From Actinomycetes bacterium (GTDB taxonomy: Bacteria; Actinomycetota; Coriobacteriia; WRKU01), in NCBI GenBank assembly GCA_009781565.1, contig WQXV01000006.1, forward strand, positions 1 to 19,304: a stretch of 19,304 nucleotides of DNA, read 5' to 3'. This document shows positions 7,636 through 15,110 of this stretch, piece by piece (positions within the stretch are counted from its first letter, which is position 1; each line of letters begins with the position of its first letter). The notes under the pieces were generated by a model. It saw only the letters and a list, made by a program, of their open reading frames with translations. It was not told the DNA's origin and made no database searches. Both the position numbers and the translations under genes were made by a program.

Positions 7636-8769
7636 ATGAAAACCGTGGTGTTCGATACCAATGTGCTACTCACCGACCCCAATGTGCTCTTCGAGTACAG
7701 TGGTGCCGACATCGTCATACCCGAGACGGTACTGGGCGAGCTGGACAAGCTCAAGACCGCGCGCGTTGACCCTGACCTGCGTTTTCGTGGTCGCGAGGTC
7801 AGCCGTCTCATCTTCGAGTTGGCCAAGGGCCAGTCGCTGATCGAGGGTGTCGAGATCGGTGAGGGATCAACGCTGCGGGTAGCTCCTCTCGAGTTCGGCA
7901 GCAACAAGCTACCCGAGGGATTTACCACCAAATCAGCCGACGAACGCATCCTGGCTACCGCCTATCTGACCGATGAGGCGCTGCCCGAGGATCACGAGTT
8001 CGTCCTGATCACCAACGACCTCAACATGCTCCTCAAAGCCCAGGCGCTCGGCCTTCCTGTCGAGCAGTTCGGCACCGGCAGCGATGTGTCGTTCGCCAAA
8101 CGCTACGTGATCCGTCCGTTCCAACGCTATCGCGTGCCCCTGACCATTTTGGCGCTCGCGATCGCGGTATTTGGTGCGGTCGCCTTTGTCAGCTGGCGCA
8201 TGGTGGAAAACAACGCGAACCAGACACCATCATCAGCCGAGTTCAGAAATCTGCTCACCGCCGATCAGAAGGAAGCCTATAACAACCTGATCGCGCTTCA
8301 GCAAAACCCCTCCGACGAGAAGGCGCTGCTCGGGCTTGGTCAGTTCTACAGCCGTCGCGCAGACTATAACTCCGATGTCGGTGATCACGGCGCAAAGGTG
8401 GTCGACGCCAAAGAGGGAGTGACCTACTATGAGCGCTATCTCGGTTATGTGCCGACCGATGTCGATGCGCGTACCGATATGGCTCGGCTGTTCTTCCTCA
8501 GTGGAGACACCGATCGCGCGATCCAAGAGGTCGCCCAAGTCTTAGAGGTCAATCCCAAACACGTTAATGCGAATTATTTCCTCGGCCTGTTCTACTGGCA
8601 AGGTCGCCAAGACATTCCCGCCGCGCTCGACCAGTTCCGTCTGGTCGAAGAGCTCACCAAGAGTGATGAGTTCTGGCACGGGCTCCACGAACAGGTTCGC
8701 ATGCTCATCCAAGAATTAGAGAATGAAGATCAACTCGATACGAGTGATACCCCGACCGACGTTTCTTAA
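7636..8769 (+). CDS. PIN domain - transmembrane helix - TPR fusion protein
   Basis: 377 residues. Residues 1-145 form a PIN nuclease-like domain of the YlaK/PhoH2/YacL style (FDTNVLLTDP start, IPETVLGELDKLK). The four acidic positions expected of an active PIN site are visible as Asp7, Glu35, Asp102 and Asp128 (SADERILATA, LITNDLNMLL). A basic stretch RYVIRPFQRYR precedes one membrane helix at about 167-187. After the helix, about 228-342 shows TPR-like helix pairs (DARTDMARLFFLSGDTDRAI, NANYFLGLFYWQGRQDIPAAL). By the positive-inside rule the PIN domain is cytoplasmic and the TPR part outside. The function is unknown; RNA cleavage is a guess from the PIN fold. trxB starts 16 bases downstream, so they probably share a transcript. 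Confidence 0.85.
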   Translation: MKTVVFDTNVLLTDPNVLFEYSGADIVIPETVLGELDKLKTARVDPDLRFRGREVSRLIFELAKGQSLIEGVEIGEGSTLRVAPLEFGSNKLPEGFTTKSADERILATAYLTDEALPEDHEFVLITNDLNMLLKAQALGLPVEQFGTGSDVSFAKRYVIRPFQRYRVPLTILALAIAVFGAVAFVSWRMVENNANQTPSSAEFRNLLTADQKEAYNNLIALQQNPSDEKALLGLGQFYSRRADYNSDVGDHGAKVVDAKEGVTYYERYLGYVPTDVDARTDMARLFFLSGDTDRAIQEVAQVLEVNPKHVNANYFLGLFYWQGRQDIPAALDQFRLVEELTKSDEFWHGLHEQVRMLIQELENEDQLDTSDTPTDVS

Positions 8770-8785
8770 ATAAGGAGATGCGCCC

Positions 8786-9718
8786 ATGAGTGATCTGATC
8801 GATGTCGCCATAATCGGTGGAGGACCGGCAGGGACGACCGCAGCGCTCTACGCCGCCCGAGGAAAAGCCCGCACGGTCATCTTCGAACGCTCCATGATGG
8901 GCGGTCAGATCGTCACGACCGACCATGTCGACAACTACCCCGGGTTTCCCGAGGGGATCAGCGGTCCCGAGCTCGGCGAGCTGATGCATCAGCAGGCGCT
9001 CGCCCACGGTGCGGAGATCATGCAGTTCGTTGATATCACGAATCTCAAGCATCTCGATGACGGCACCTTCGAGCTGACCGCCGATGATGAGACCTATACA
9101 GCGCGCGCTGTCGTGCTCGCCTCGGGTTCGGTCCCCTCGAAGTTGGGTATTCCCGGAGAAGAGGAATTTACCGGTCGCGGCGTTTCATGGTGCGCGACCT
9201 GTGATGCGGCGTTCTATAAAGAGAAGGATGTGGCGGTCATCGGAGGCGGTGACGCGGCGGTCGAAGAGGCGATCTATCTGACCAAGTTCGCAAAAAAAGT
9301 CTATCTCATACATCGCCGCGATGAGTTCCGTGCTGCCGCTACCTTGGTCGATAAAGTGCGCGAGACGAGCGGGATCGAGATCATCACACCGTATAATCCG
9401 GTCGAGATCAAAGGCGAGGATGGCAAGGTATCCGGACTCGTGATCGAGTCTGCCGATGATAAGAGCACCCGTGAGCTGGCGGTCTCGGGTGTCTTCGAGT
9501 TCGTCGGAGCCAATCCCCAGAACGTTTTGGCCTACGACCTGCTCGAACGCGACGAGCGCGGCTACATCATCACCGGCAACGATGGATCGACCAAGGTGCC
9601 GGGCCTGTTCTGCGCGGGCGATATCACGCAGGTACCGCTCAAGCAGATCGTGACCGCAGCCGCTTCAGGTGCGATCGCAGGGTTTTACGCGGTCGCCTAT
9701 GTCGATAAGAAGGACTAG
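8786..9718 (+). CDS. trxB: Thioredoxin-disulfide reductase
   Basis: FAD-dependent enzyme using NADPH to reduce thioredoxin, cytoplasmic, 310 residues (usual length). The FAD fold opens with IGGGPAGTTAALYAAR (about 10-25). MMGGQIVTTDHVDNYPGFP is the family's conserved loop. The redox-active CATC is at Cys136 and Cys139. NADPH binding shows VIGGGDAAVEEA and the HRRDEFRA basic motif that favours NADPH. The C-terminal FAD motif is GLFCAGDITQVPLKQIVTA. A clear AAGGAG ribosome-binding site lies eight bases before the ATG. It follows the PIN-TPR gene closely and precedes a small membrane protein. Confidence 0.98.
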   Translation: MSDLIDVAIIGGGPAGTTAALYAARGKARTVIFERSMMGGQIVTTDHVDNYPGFPEGISGPELGELMHQQALAHGAEIMQFVDITNLKHLDDGTFELTADDETYTARAVVLASGSVPSKLGIPGEEEFTGRGVSWCATCDAAFYKEKDVAVIGGGDAAVEEAIYLTKFAKKVYLIHRRDEFRAAATLVDKVRETSGIEIITPYNPVEIKGEDGKVSGLVIESADDKSTRELAVSGVFEFVGANPQNVLAYDLLERDERGYIITGNDGSTKVPGLFCAGDITQVPLKQIVTAAASGAIAGFYAVAYVDKKD

Positions 9719-9783
9719 TACCGCGTAAGTCGATCGATCCAGAAAGCTCGGGAGAACGAGATGTCAGGCAGGAAGGAAACGCG

Positions 9784-10191
9784 ATGATATTCTTTTTCAA
9801 TCTCAACAATCTGAATGCTGAAGGTTGGCGCAAGTACTGGGCGTGGCTCGGATTGGGACTCCTTATCCTCTTCGGAGTCGTCATCTCATTCTTCATCTTC
9901 TCGGCGATCATCCGTACCTTCCAGACCGGACTGGGTGGTGGCACGGTCGGTGGCGTCGATGTGGGTGGGACGCACTACGGTGGCATCACTGAATCGACGG
10001 GGCGTTCGGGGTTTTGCTGCGTGCTGCCCTGTTTCCCACTTCCGCTGATGCTCTTTGGCGGGGGTATCCCCTTCCTTGATAAGCTGCAAGGTGATGACAA
10101 GAAATGGGCTTGGCCGCTGATCATCGCCGGTATCGTGGCGATACCGATCGCTCTGGCTATACTGTGGTGGCTGGTGAGTGCGCTTCGATGA
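9784..10191 (+). CDS. Small hypothetical membrane protein
   Basis: 135 residues, not recognised. Hydrophobic helices lie at about 20-43 and 109-132, with a shorter hydrophobic stretch at 77-97. Between them are a glycine-rich linker (TGLGGGTVGGVDVGG) and a cysteine cluster (FCCVLPC). A good ribosome-binding site, GGAAGGAA, precedes the ATG. It lies 65 bases after trxB and could be in that operon. Its last 35 bases overlap the end of the convergent WYL regulator gene. Confidence 0.75.
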   Translation: MIFFFNLNNLNAEGWRKYWAWLGLGLLILFGVVISFFIFSAIIRTFQTGLGGGTVGGVDVGGTHYGGITESTGRSGFCCVLPCFPLPLMLFGGGIPFLDKLQGDDKKWAWPLIIAGIVAIPIALAILWWLVSALR

Positions 10192-11209
10192 CCTCGTCGA
10201 GACGATCTGCCAGATAGCGCGCCTCGATCGATCCACCATCTGCAAACGTAAGCTGATGGGCAAGTGCGAAGCGGATCAATCGCGCCAGATCGTCATACTC
10301 GATCGTCCATACCAGTGATCCGTCTTTCTGCGGTGTGACCGAACCGAAACCTCGCGTGATCGCCTCTACCTGAGCTGTCTGACTCTCATCGATCATGAGC
10401 TTTGCGGTGTGATAGTCACCAACGTCACCATGCCCACGCTTCTTCTTATTGAGTGCGAAGGGAAGGGTGATATGGTCGCCGGTCGTAAAGTCGCGTGGGT
10501 AGTCGAACGTCTCATTGAGTAACTTCGCATCCTGGATGCGGCTGAGCGCGAAACAGCGCTGCGCATCATTGTGGGAATCATGACCGATCACATACCAACG
10601 CCCCTCAAAGAAACTCAGGCCATACGGTGAGAGGACGCGTTGGCGCTGCTGACCAGCAAGATTGCGATAGACAAGCTCGAGGCGACGGGTATCCAAGATC
10701 GCCCGCAAGATGAGTTCTGCGTAGCGCGCCTGCACATCGGCATGTTCATCCAGAGAGCGATTGCTGCTTGCGATGATCTTGTCGACCCCATAGAGGGACT
10801 CGAACAAAGGTGACAGACGCAGGAGTGCAAGACGGATATCGTGGGGGAGCGCAAAGAGCGGCTCGTTGACCATACTGGTAAGAGCCAGATAGATGAGCGC
10901 ACTGGTCGCCTCGTCCAACTCGAAAAGTACATCGCCTCTCGCAAAGCTTTTGGTCGGGTCGATCAAATAGCCACTGCCTCGCGCGTCATCGATGAATTTG
11001 ATCTGAATACCAAGGTCTCTGAGCAGCGCCTGATCGCGCTTGAAGGTGGTCTCGAACCACTCTTTGCGCTGTTGAATCGTGCGATTCTTGCTCTTGCCCT
11101 CAACGGCTTCGGTCGCATCATCACGATAGATCCGCTGTTCGATGACCTCTTTGCTGACCGGATAACGGTTATCGACCAACGCCGCATAGAGCGCGAATGC
11201 GCGTTGCAT
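10157..11209 (-). CDS. WYL-domain transcriptional regulator (PafB-like)
   Basis: 350 residues. The N-terminal ~90 residues look like a winged helix-turn-helix (ERxFALYAALVDNRYPV-type opening, FKRDQALLRDLGIQI). The WYL domain follows with VYRNLAGQQRQRVLSPYGL and FFEGRWYVIGHD, then a WCX-type C-terminal extension. WYL proteins bind ligand or single-stranded DNA and act as activators or repressors; the PafB/PafC pair drives the mycobacterial DNA-damage response (family knowledge). Its ATG lies inside the upstream WYL gene (41-base overlap), implying translational coupling and possibly heterodimer formation. The target is unknown. Confidence 0.85.
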   Translation of the reverse strand: MQRAFALYAALVDNRYPVSKEVIEQRIYRDDATEAVEGKSKNRTIQQRKEWFETTFKRDQALLRDLGIQIKFIDDARGSGYLIDPTKSFARGDVLFELDEATSALIYLALTSMVNEPLFALPHDIRLALLRLSPLFESLYGVDKIIASSNRSLDEHADVQARYAELILRAILDTRRLELVYRNLAGQQRQRVLSPYGLSFFEGRWYVIGHDSHNDAQRCFALSRIQDAKLLNETFDYPRDFTTGDHITLPFALNKKKRGHGDVGDYHTAKLMIDESQTAQVEAITRGFGSVTPQKDGSLVWTIEYDDLARLIRFALAHQLTFADGGSIEARYLADRLDEVIEAHSPATTV

Positions 11210-12119
11210 ATTCGACCACCGCCTCTCGCAAGCTTTGAGGGCTGATGACTTCGACCTTTCCGCAGTATGAGACGACCTGTCGGGTGATCCAGTCAGGAGA
11301 GGTGTAGGGAAGCTCGATCAGTACTCCGGGGCGGGTGCTGGAAATGGTGCGTGCACCGGTCCAGTCGCTTTCACTATATGAGTGGGGATCCTCGAAATGA
11401 AGACGTGCGATATAGGGGGCCTCATCAAGACCAGGATAAGCCTGTGAGACCTCTTTCTCATAAGAATGGGACGCTCGCTCAGCAGGCAGTAACGTGGCTT
11501 GCGAGATGCGATCGAGACGGAACATGCGTGGAGCACCGCGCTGACGACACCAGCCGTATTCGTAGTAGTGCTCCTTCTCACCCAAAAGTAGCCACGGCTC
11601 GATCACTCGCACTTCGCCTCGATAGACGATCTCCACGCAGCAACCGTCAAGGGCGGCTTGCGCGAGTACCTCCATGACCTCGTCGGTATAGTGCATGCCA
11701 GAGATGTCGATAATATGGGGAAGGTATTCGATGGGCGCGTCGATCGTGATCGCGTCACAGAACTGACGCATGCTCGCATCATCCCACGAAATCCCCATCA
11801 TTCTCAGGGCAAGGATCACCGCTATCGTCTGCATGCGGTCCAAGCGGATCGAGCGCTGAGTGTCAAAACTGAAAGAATCGTGCAACGTCATACCGTCTTC
11901 GTCGATCAACAGCGGCAGGATCGACTCTCCCTGACCTGCCAGATACGGGATCGTCAGATCGGCAAGCTCATCGGCCAACTTCCGTGCTTGCGACTCGCTA
12001 CATCCGACAAGCGCGGCGATCTCGGTGTAGGAGTAGTGGCGATCGCGTGTCAGACCACCGATCAGAGAGACCAAAGCGTTGAGATATGTATATTTTGTCC
12101 ATGAGGTCACACGGGCCAT
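11169..12119 (-). CDS. WYL-domain transcriptional regulator (PafC-like)
   Basis: 316 residues from ATG 12119. The frame is open to 12218, but that extension runs through the promoter and into the divergent gene, so MARVTSWTKY is the likely N-terminus. An HTH-like segment YSYTEIAALVGCSESQARKLADEL (about 29-52) begins the protein. The WYL region shows VEIVYRGEVRVIEPWLLLGEKEHYYEYGW, with the Arg-containing FRLDRIS that usually follows. The following PafB-like gene overlaps it by 41 bases. In mycobacteria pafB comes before pafC; here the PafC-like gene comes first. Assignment to PafB or PafC type is tentative. Confidence 0.82.
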   Translation of the reverse strand: MARVTSWTKYTYLNALVSLIGGLTRDRHYSYTEIAALVGCSESQARKLADELADLTIPYLAGQGESILPLLIDEDGMTLHDSFSFDTQRSIRLDRMQTIAVILALRMMGISWDDASMRQFCDAITIDAPIEYLPHIIDISGMHYTDEVMEVLAQAALDGCCVEIVYRGEVRVIEPWLLLGEKEHYYEYGWCRQRGAPRMFRLDRISQATLLPAERASHSYEKEVSQAYPGLDEAPYIARLHFEDPHSYSESDWTGARTISSTRPGVLIELPYTSPDWITRQVVSYCGKVEVISPQSLREAVVEYATRIRALCGVGR

Positions 12120-12137
12120 CTCATCTCTTGAATTCGT

Positions 12138-12144
12138 TATAATA
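12138..12144. promoter_or_regulatory. Shared -10 element of divergent promoters (WYL operon / membrane protein)
   Basis: TATAAT at 12138-12143 on the plus strand overlaps TATTAT on the minus strand (complement of 12139-12144). On the plus strand the ATG at 12152 is eight bases after the box, without a Shine-Dalgarno. On the minus strand the ATG at 12119 is about 20 bases after the box, with AGAGATGAG just before it. No good -35 was seen in either direction, as is common for actinobacterial promoters. Confidence 0.5.
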
Positions 12145-12151
12145 GGTAGCC

Positions 12152-13099
12152 ATGAGTACGGACAATAATAGCATGTCGCCTTCGCGAAGCGAACGCCGGG
12201 CACGCGATACAAAACCAAAATTCACCGCCGGACACCTCATTATCGGGGTGACCATCGCCCTGCTTTTAGCCGGTGTGGGCGGTTATTCGTATTGGGCTTA
12301 CTACACCTCGACGACACAGTATCGTATCGAGCAGGCATTCGATCTGATCGATTCCGCACAAAAAAAGCTCGATGTCATCAACGTCGTCATCGACTCGGAT
12401 ATCACCGATGAGACCGCTGGGCAGATCGATGACGTGAGGGAAACGATCGAGCCCACGCGCGAATTGCTGCGTGAGGCGGCAGACTACATCAAACGTGCGC
12501 AAGAGAACGCGACCGACGAAGAGATGGAGAGACTTGTCTCCATACAGGAATCGATCGCGCTGCGTGGGCAGCTGTTGGGGTTGATCCCCGATCTTCTCGA
12601 TGTGACCGAGCAATCAGCCACCGCCCTACGTGGTGTCAACGTCGGTTGGGAGAAACTGGTCGAGGCGACCGGTGCAGCTACCGCTGCCAAGGAAGCCTTC
12701 GACAAACAGGATAAGGCCGGTATGCTCGAGTCGGTCAAACAGAACAACGAAGCGCTCTCCGCTCTGGCGCGGGCGCGGGTAGAGTTCAACGACGCCGAAC
12801 GTGCGCTCGAGGGCCTGTCCTTCGAGGTCTACATCACCTATATCGACATCCGGGAACAGATGGCCCAATCCGCGATCAAGGCAGCCAATGACTGGACCGG
12901 AGAGGATCAGACCGCACTCAAGATCGATCTTGACAAGTACGCCGAGCTCTTGATGCAGGCGACCATCATGGAGGAGACCGATCTGGTCGCGCCCGCCGAT
13001 CTGGTCGCCCAACGTTATCATGAGCTGGTCGGCGCCAAGAACGCGGAATATTTCGAGATTCGCGAACAAGTTCTTACACTCGATAACAAGGTGCGCTAA
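12152..13099 (+). CDS. Membrane-anchored helical hypothetical protein
   Basis: 315 residues, not recognised. A basic N-terminus (SRSERRARDTKPK) is followed by one hydrophobic helix at about 26-50, so the remaining ~265 residues should lie outside the membrane. That part is rich in E, A, D and L and looks entirely alpha-helical, with heptad-like stretches, possibly a helical bundle or coiled coil. There is one reading of the N-terminus (a signal anchor) and no cleavage site typical of a lipoprotein. It lacks a ribosome-binding site and starts eight bases after a TATAAT box, so it is probably leaderless. It shares a promoter region with the divergent WYL pair, which may control it. Confidence 0.78.
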   Translation: MSTDNNSMSPSRSERRARDTKPKFTAGHLIIGVTIALLLAGVGGYSYWAYYTSTTQYRIEQAFDLIDSAQKKLDVINVVIDSDITDETAGQIDDVRETIEPTRELLREAADYIKRAQENATDEEMERLVSIQESIALRGQLLGLIPDLLDVTEQSATALRGVNVGWEKLVEATGAATAAKEAFDKQDKAGMLESVKQNNEALSALARARVEFNDAERALEGLSFEVYITYIDIREQMAQSAIKAANDWTGEDQTALKIDLDKYAELLMQATIMEETDLVAPADLVAQRYHELVGAKNAEYFEIREQVLTLDNKVR

Positions 13100-13132
13100 A
13101 CTAAGAAGCAGCGTTAACTTCCTGTTGGTTTT

Positions 13133-13162
13133 CTGTTGCCTTTTCGTTGATTAAGGCAGCAG
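13133..13162 (+). other. 10-bp stem-loop in the intergenic region
   Basis: CTGTTGCCTT (13133-13142) pairs with AAGGCAGCAG (13153-13162), all ten positions with one G-U wobble, around a 10-base loop. It lies 34 bases after the helical protein gene. No T-run follows, so it is not a textbook terminator; it may still end or stabilise the upstream transcript. Confidence 0.4.
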
Positions 13163-13230
13163 AACTTTACCAGACAGGCTTTGCGCTATGAAATTGGTTT
13201 GACAACCTCAAGATGAGGTCTTGATCGAAG

Positions 13231-13244
13231 CTCGAAGTTTCGAG
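13231..13244. repeat. Inverted repeat upstream of the M28-like gene
   Basis: CTCGAA-gt-TTCGAG, a perfect 6-bp inverted repeat 14 bases before the ATG, next to the ribosome-binding site. It could hide or regulate translation start, or be a protein-binding site. It resembles but does not match the actinobacterial LexA box, which needs a wider spacer. Confidence 0.3.
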
Positions 13245-13258
13245 TGATGGAGGAGTAG

Positions 13259-14782
13259 ATGACCCCGCACGAACTAGTAGTCGATATAACCGATCGTTTT
13301 GGGCCACGCCCCGCTACCTCAACTTCTGAGCGTCATGCCGCAGAGTGGTTCGCGCAACAGTGCGACCAATATGGGCTTGCGGTCGAGATTCAGGAGTTCG
13401 ATACGACACGTAGCTCGGGCTTCTCGCTGGCGCTGCTCTATTTCCTACCCTTGATACCGATCCTTGCCTCGCGTTTCACCCGTGAGATCCCTTTCGTCAA
13501 CTGGCTATGGGTCATCTTGCTTGCCGCCTGCATCGTATTGCTGGCACTCCAGTTGCGCGGGCGCAGTTTCCTTAACGCGATCTTTCCGAAAGGCCCCAGC
13601 CAGAATGTGGTCGCACGTTGCAATGACGGCACCACGGGGGACAAGCTGCGCAAAGTGGTATTCGTCTCCCATCTGGACACCCCCTTCGTCTCACCACTTA
13701 ACACCGAGGCGACTGCGACGCTGCATCGTCGGCTGACCGACTACGCGTTCTACTATCTGCTCGCAGCACTACCTCTGCTGGCGTTTCTGGCGTTCGATTT
13801 CGATTTCATGGAGTTCACGCTCTTCGATGTGGCGATCGATCTGCAACTGTGGCTGTGGGTACTGCTTGCAATACTGAGCGTCGTGCCTGCGATCTTGGCG
13901 CTCGACGCGCTGGTCATGTCGCTGTTGCGCAAACAATCACCCGGTGCCAATGACAGCGCTTCAGGTCTTGCCGTACTGCTCTCGATGGTCGAGGCTCTCG
14001 CACGCGAGCGTGGTGGCACGATCGAGTCACACGAGTTTTCCACTGCCAGCATGAGTGCGGTCTCGGCAGACGAGCAGTTGCGCCAAGCATCCGATCTCGA
14101 CCAACCGGGGCTGACCGACTGGCTCGAGCTCGATGATATGTTCGATACGCGCGCCGATGCACACGCCAGCAACTCCACCTTCGGTCCCTGGGAGACGCTC
14201 GATTCGAATACGGGATCGTTCGAGGCGACTTCTGCGGCTCCAGCTCAGCGCACCACCGTGACCCAGCCGATGCGCACCGTCGCCAATATCGGAGGACTCT
14301 CCAGTGGCATGTATGGTCTGGAGGGGTTCTCGGCAATGCTCGATGGTAAAGAGGTGTGGTTCGTAGCGACCGGGGCGCGTCACGCCGATGCGGCCGGTAT
14401 GCAAGCGCTCCTCTACGAGTATGGCGAGGAACTGCGTGACGCCTTGATAGTCAACCTCGAATCGGTGGGGCTGGGCAACCTGCAGTGGTACACCCGCGAA
14501 GGTGCACCGCTGACCGTTTCGATCAGCTCACGTGTAATGAGTCTGGCAAAACGCGCCGCACGCGAGAAAGACTTGCGCATATCGCCTTACAAGGGTGTGA
14601 CCGGGATCACCGATGCCACGCCTGCGCTGACCCATCACCACAAAGCGGGTACGATCACGCGACTTCTGAGTAAAGGATTTCCTGAGGCTTACCGTACCGT
14701 CGATGACTTTGCCGATGCGACCGATGCGGTCGTGCTCGACGAGACCGTACAGTTCGCACTCGAATTCCTTGCCCAAGCATAA
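13259..14782 (+). CDS. M28-like (zinc aminopeptidase fold) membrane protein with degenerate active site
   Basis: 507 residues; ribosome-binding site GGAGG just before the ATG. The N-terminus is typical of M28 peptidases (RFGPRPATSTSERHAAEWFAQ). Membrane helices are predicted at about 55-72, 79-98, 162-180 and 196-216. The zinc ligands His138 (SHLDT) and Asp232 (GANDSASG) are present. The usual Glu-Glu pair (catalytic base plus ligand) is replaced by Arg374-His375 (TGARHADAAGM). The fourth ligand is Glu401 (NLESVG). The last His is replaced by Arg479 (YRTVDD). An extra acidic, Ser/Thr-rich stretch of about 100 residues (245-345) separates the two halves. The fold is therefore M28 but normal peptidase chemistry is unlikely; it could be a pseudoenzyme or use a changed metal site. 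A stem-loop separates it from the upstream gene. Confidence 0.8.
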   Translation: MTPHELVVDITDRFGPRPATSTSERHAAEWFAQQCDQYGLAVEIQEFDTTRSSGFSLALLYFLPLIPILASRFTREIPFVNWLWVILLAACIVLLALQLRGRSFLNAIFPKGPSQNVVARCNDGTTGDKLRKVVFVSHLDTPFVSPLNTEATATLHRRLTDYAFYYLLAALPLLAFLAFDFDFMEFTLFDVAIDLQLWLWVLLAILSVVPAILALDALVMSLLRKQSPGANDSASGLAVLLSMVEALARERGGTIESHEFSTASMSAVSADEQLRQASDLDQPGLTDWLELDDMFDTRADAHASNSTFGPWETLDSNTGSFEATSAAPAQRTTVTQPMRTVANIGGLSSGMYGLEGFSAMLDGKEVWFVATGARHADAAGMQALLYEYGEELRDALIVNLESVGLGNLQWYTREGAPLTVSISSRVMSLAKRAAREKDLRISPYKGVTGITDATPALTHHHKAGTITRLLSKGFPEAYRTVDDFADATDAVVLDETVQFALEFLAQA

Positions 14783-14814
14783 AAAACCAATATCAGCGCT
14801 CAGTCACCGTTTAA

Positions 14815-14855
14815 GCACAAATTGTGCGGGGTGCTAGACAAATTTGAGCACAAAT
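14815..14855. promoter_or_regulatory. Cluster of small inverted repeats, possible operator
   Basis: GCACAAATTGTGC (14815-14827) is a perfect 6-bp inverted repeat around one base. AGCACAAAT occurs at 14814-14822 and again at 14847-14855, 33 bases apart (about three helical turns). GTGCT (14831-14835) pairs with AGCAC (14847-14851) around CAAATTTG. This patch lies between the M28-like gene and the DUF5679 gene. I could not place a convincing promoter beside it. Confidence 0.35.
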
Positions 14856-14936
14856 GCCACCATTATCTTGGTCTAATCAGTGATTGAGACAGCTGCCCCT
14901 GGCTCGATCTGGACAAATTAGAGGGGGTGTTGTAAC

Positions 14937-15083
14937 GTGGCAGAAGCATATTGTGTCAAGTGCAAGGCTAAAAAGGAAATGAAGGACGCGGAGGAAGTCG
15001 TTATGAAGAACGGCCGTCCTGCGATGAAAGGAACGTGCGCAGATTGTGGCACGGGGATGTATAAGATCCTTCCTTCCAAGTAG
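14937..15083 (+). CDS. DUF5679-type small zinc-ribbon protein
   Basis: 48 residues from GTG 14937. GAGGGGG lies nine bases upstream. Two CxxC pairs are seen: YCVKC (Cys6, Cys9) and CADC (Cys34, Cys37), spaced as a zinc ribbon, with MKNGRPAMKGTC between them. The sequence agrees closely with the DUF5679 family as I know it (MAEAYCVKCKAKKEM opening). The family is found mainly in Actinobacteria and Chloroflexi and has no known function; relation to the zinc ribbons of topoisomerase I has been suggested. It is a single-gene unit ended by a strong terminator. Confidence 0.9.
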   Translation: MAEAYCVKCKAKKEMKDAEEVVMKNGRPAMKGTCADCGTGMYKILPSK

Positions 15084-15110
15084 TACCGCACCATAGATGA
15101 AAGAAAAGAA

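Noticed and set aside
12120..12218. N-terminal extension of the PafC-like protein from 12218
   Set aside because: It would overlap the divergent gene's start and the TATAAT box; MARVTSWTKY at 12119 fits the family better.
13199..13227. Perfect TTGACA (13199-13204) as a promoter for the M28-like gene
   Set aside because: At the correct spacing the -10 position reads TGATCG, which is too poor to call a promoter.
13231..13244. LexA/SOS box
   Set aside because: TCGAA and TTCGA arms are separated by only two bases; the actinobacterial LexA site needs a longer spacer with AC/GT.
13259..14782. M28-like gene as a pseudogene
   Set aside because: No frameshift or internal stop, good ribosome-binding site, and codon use like the neighbours; residue changes alone do not show decay.
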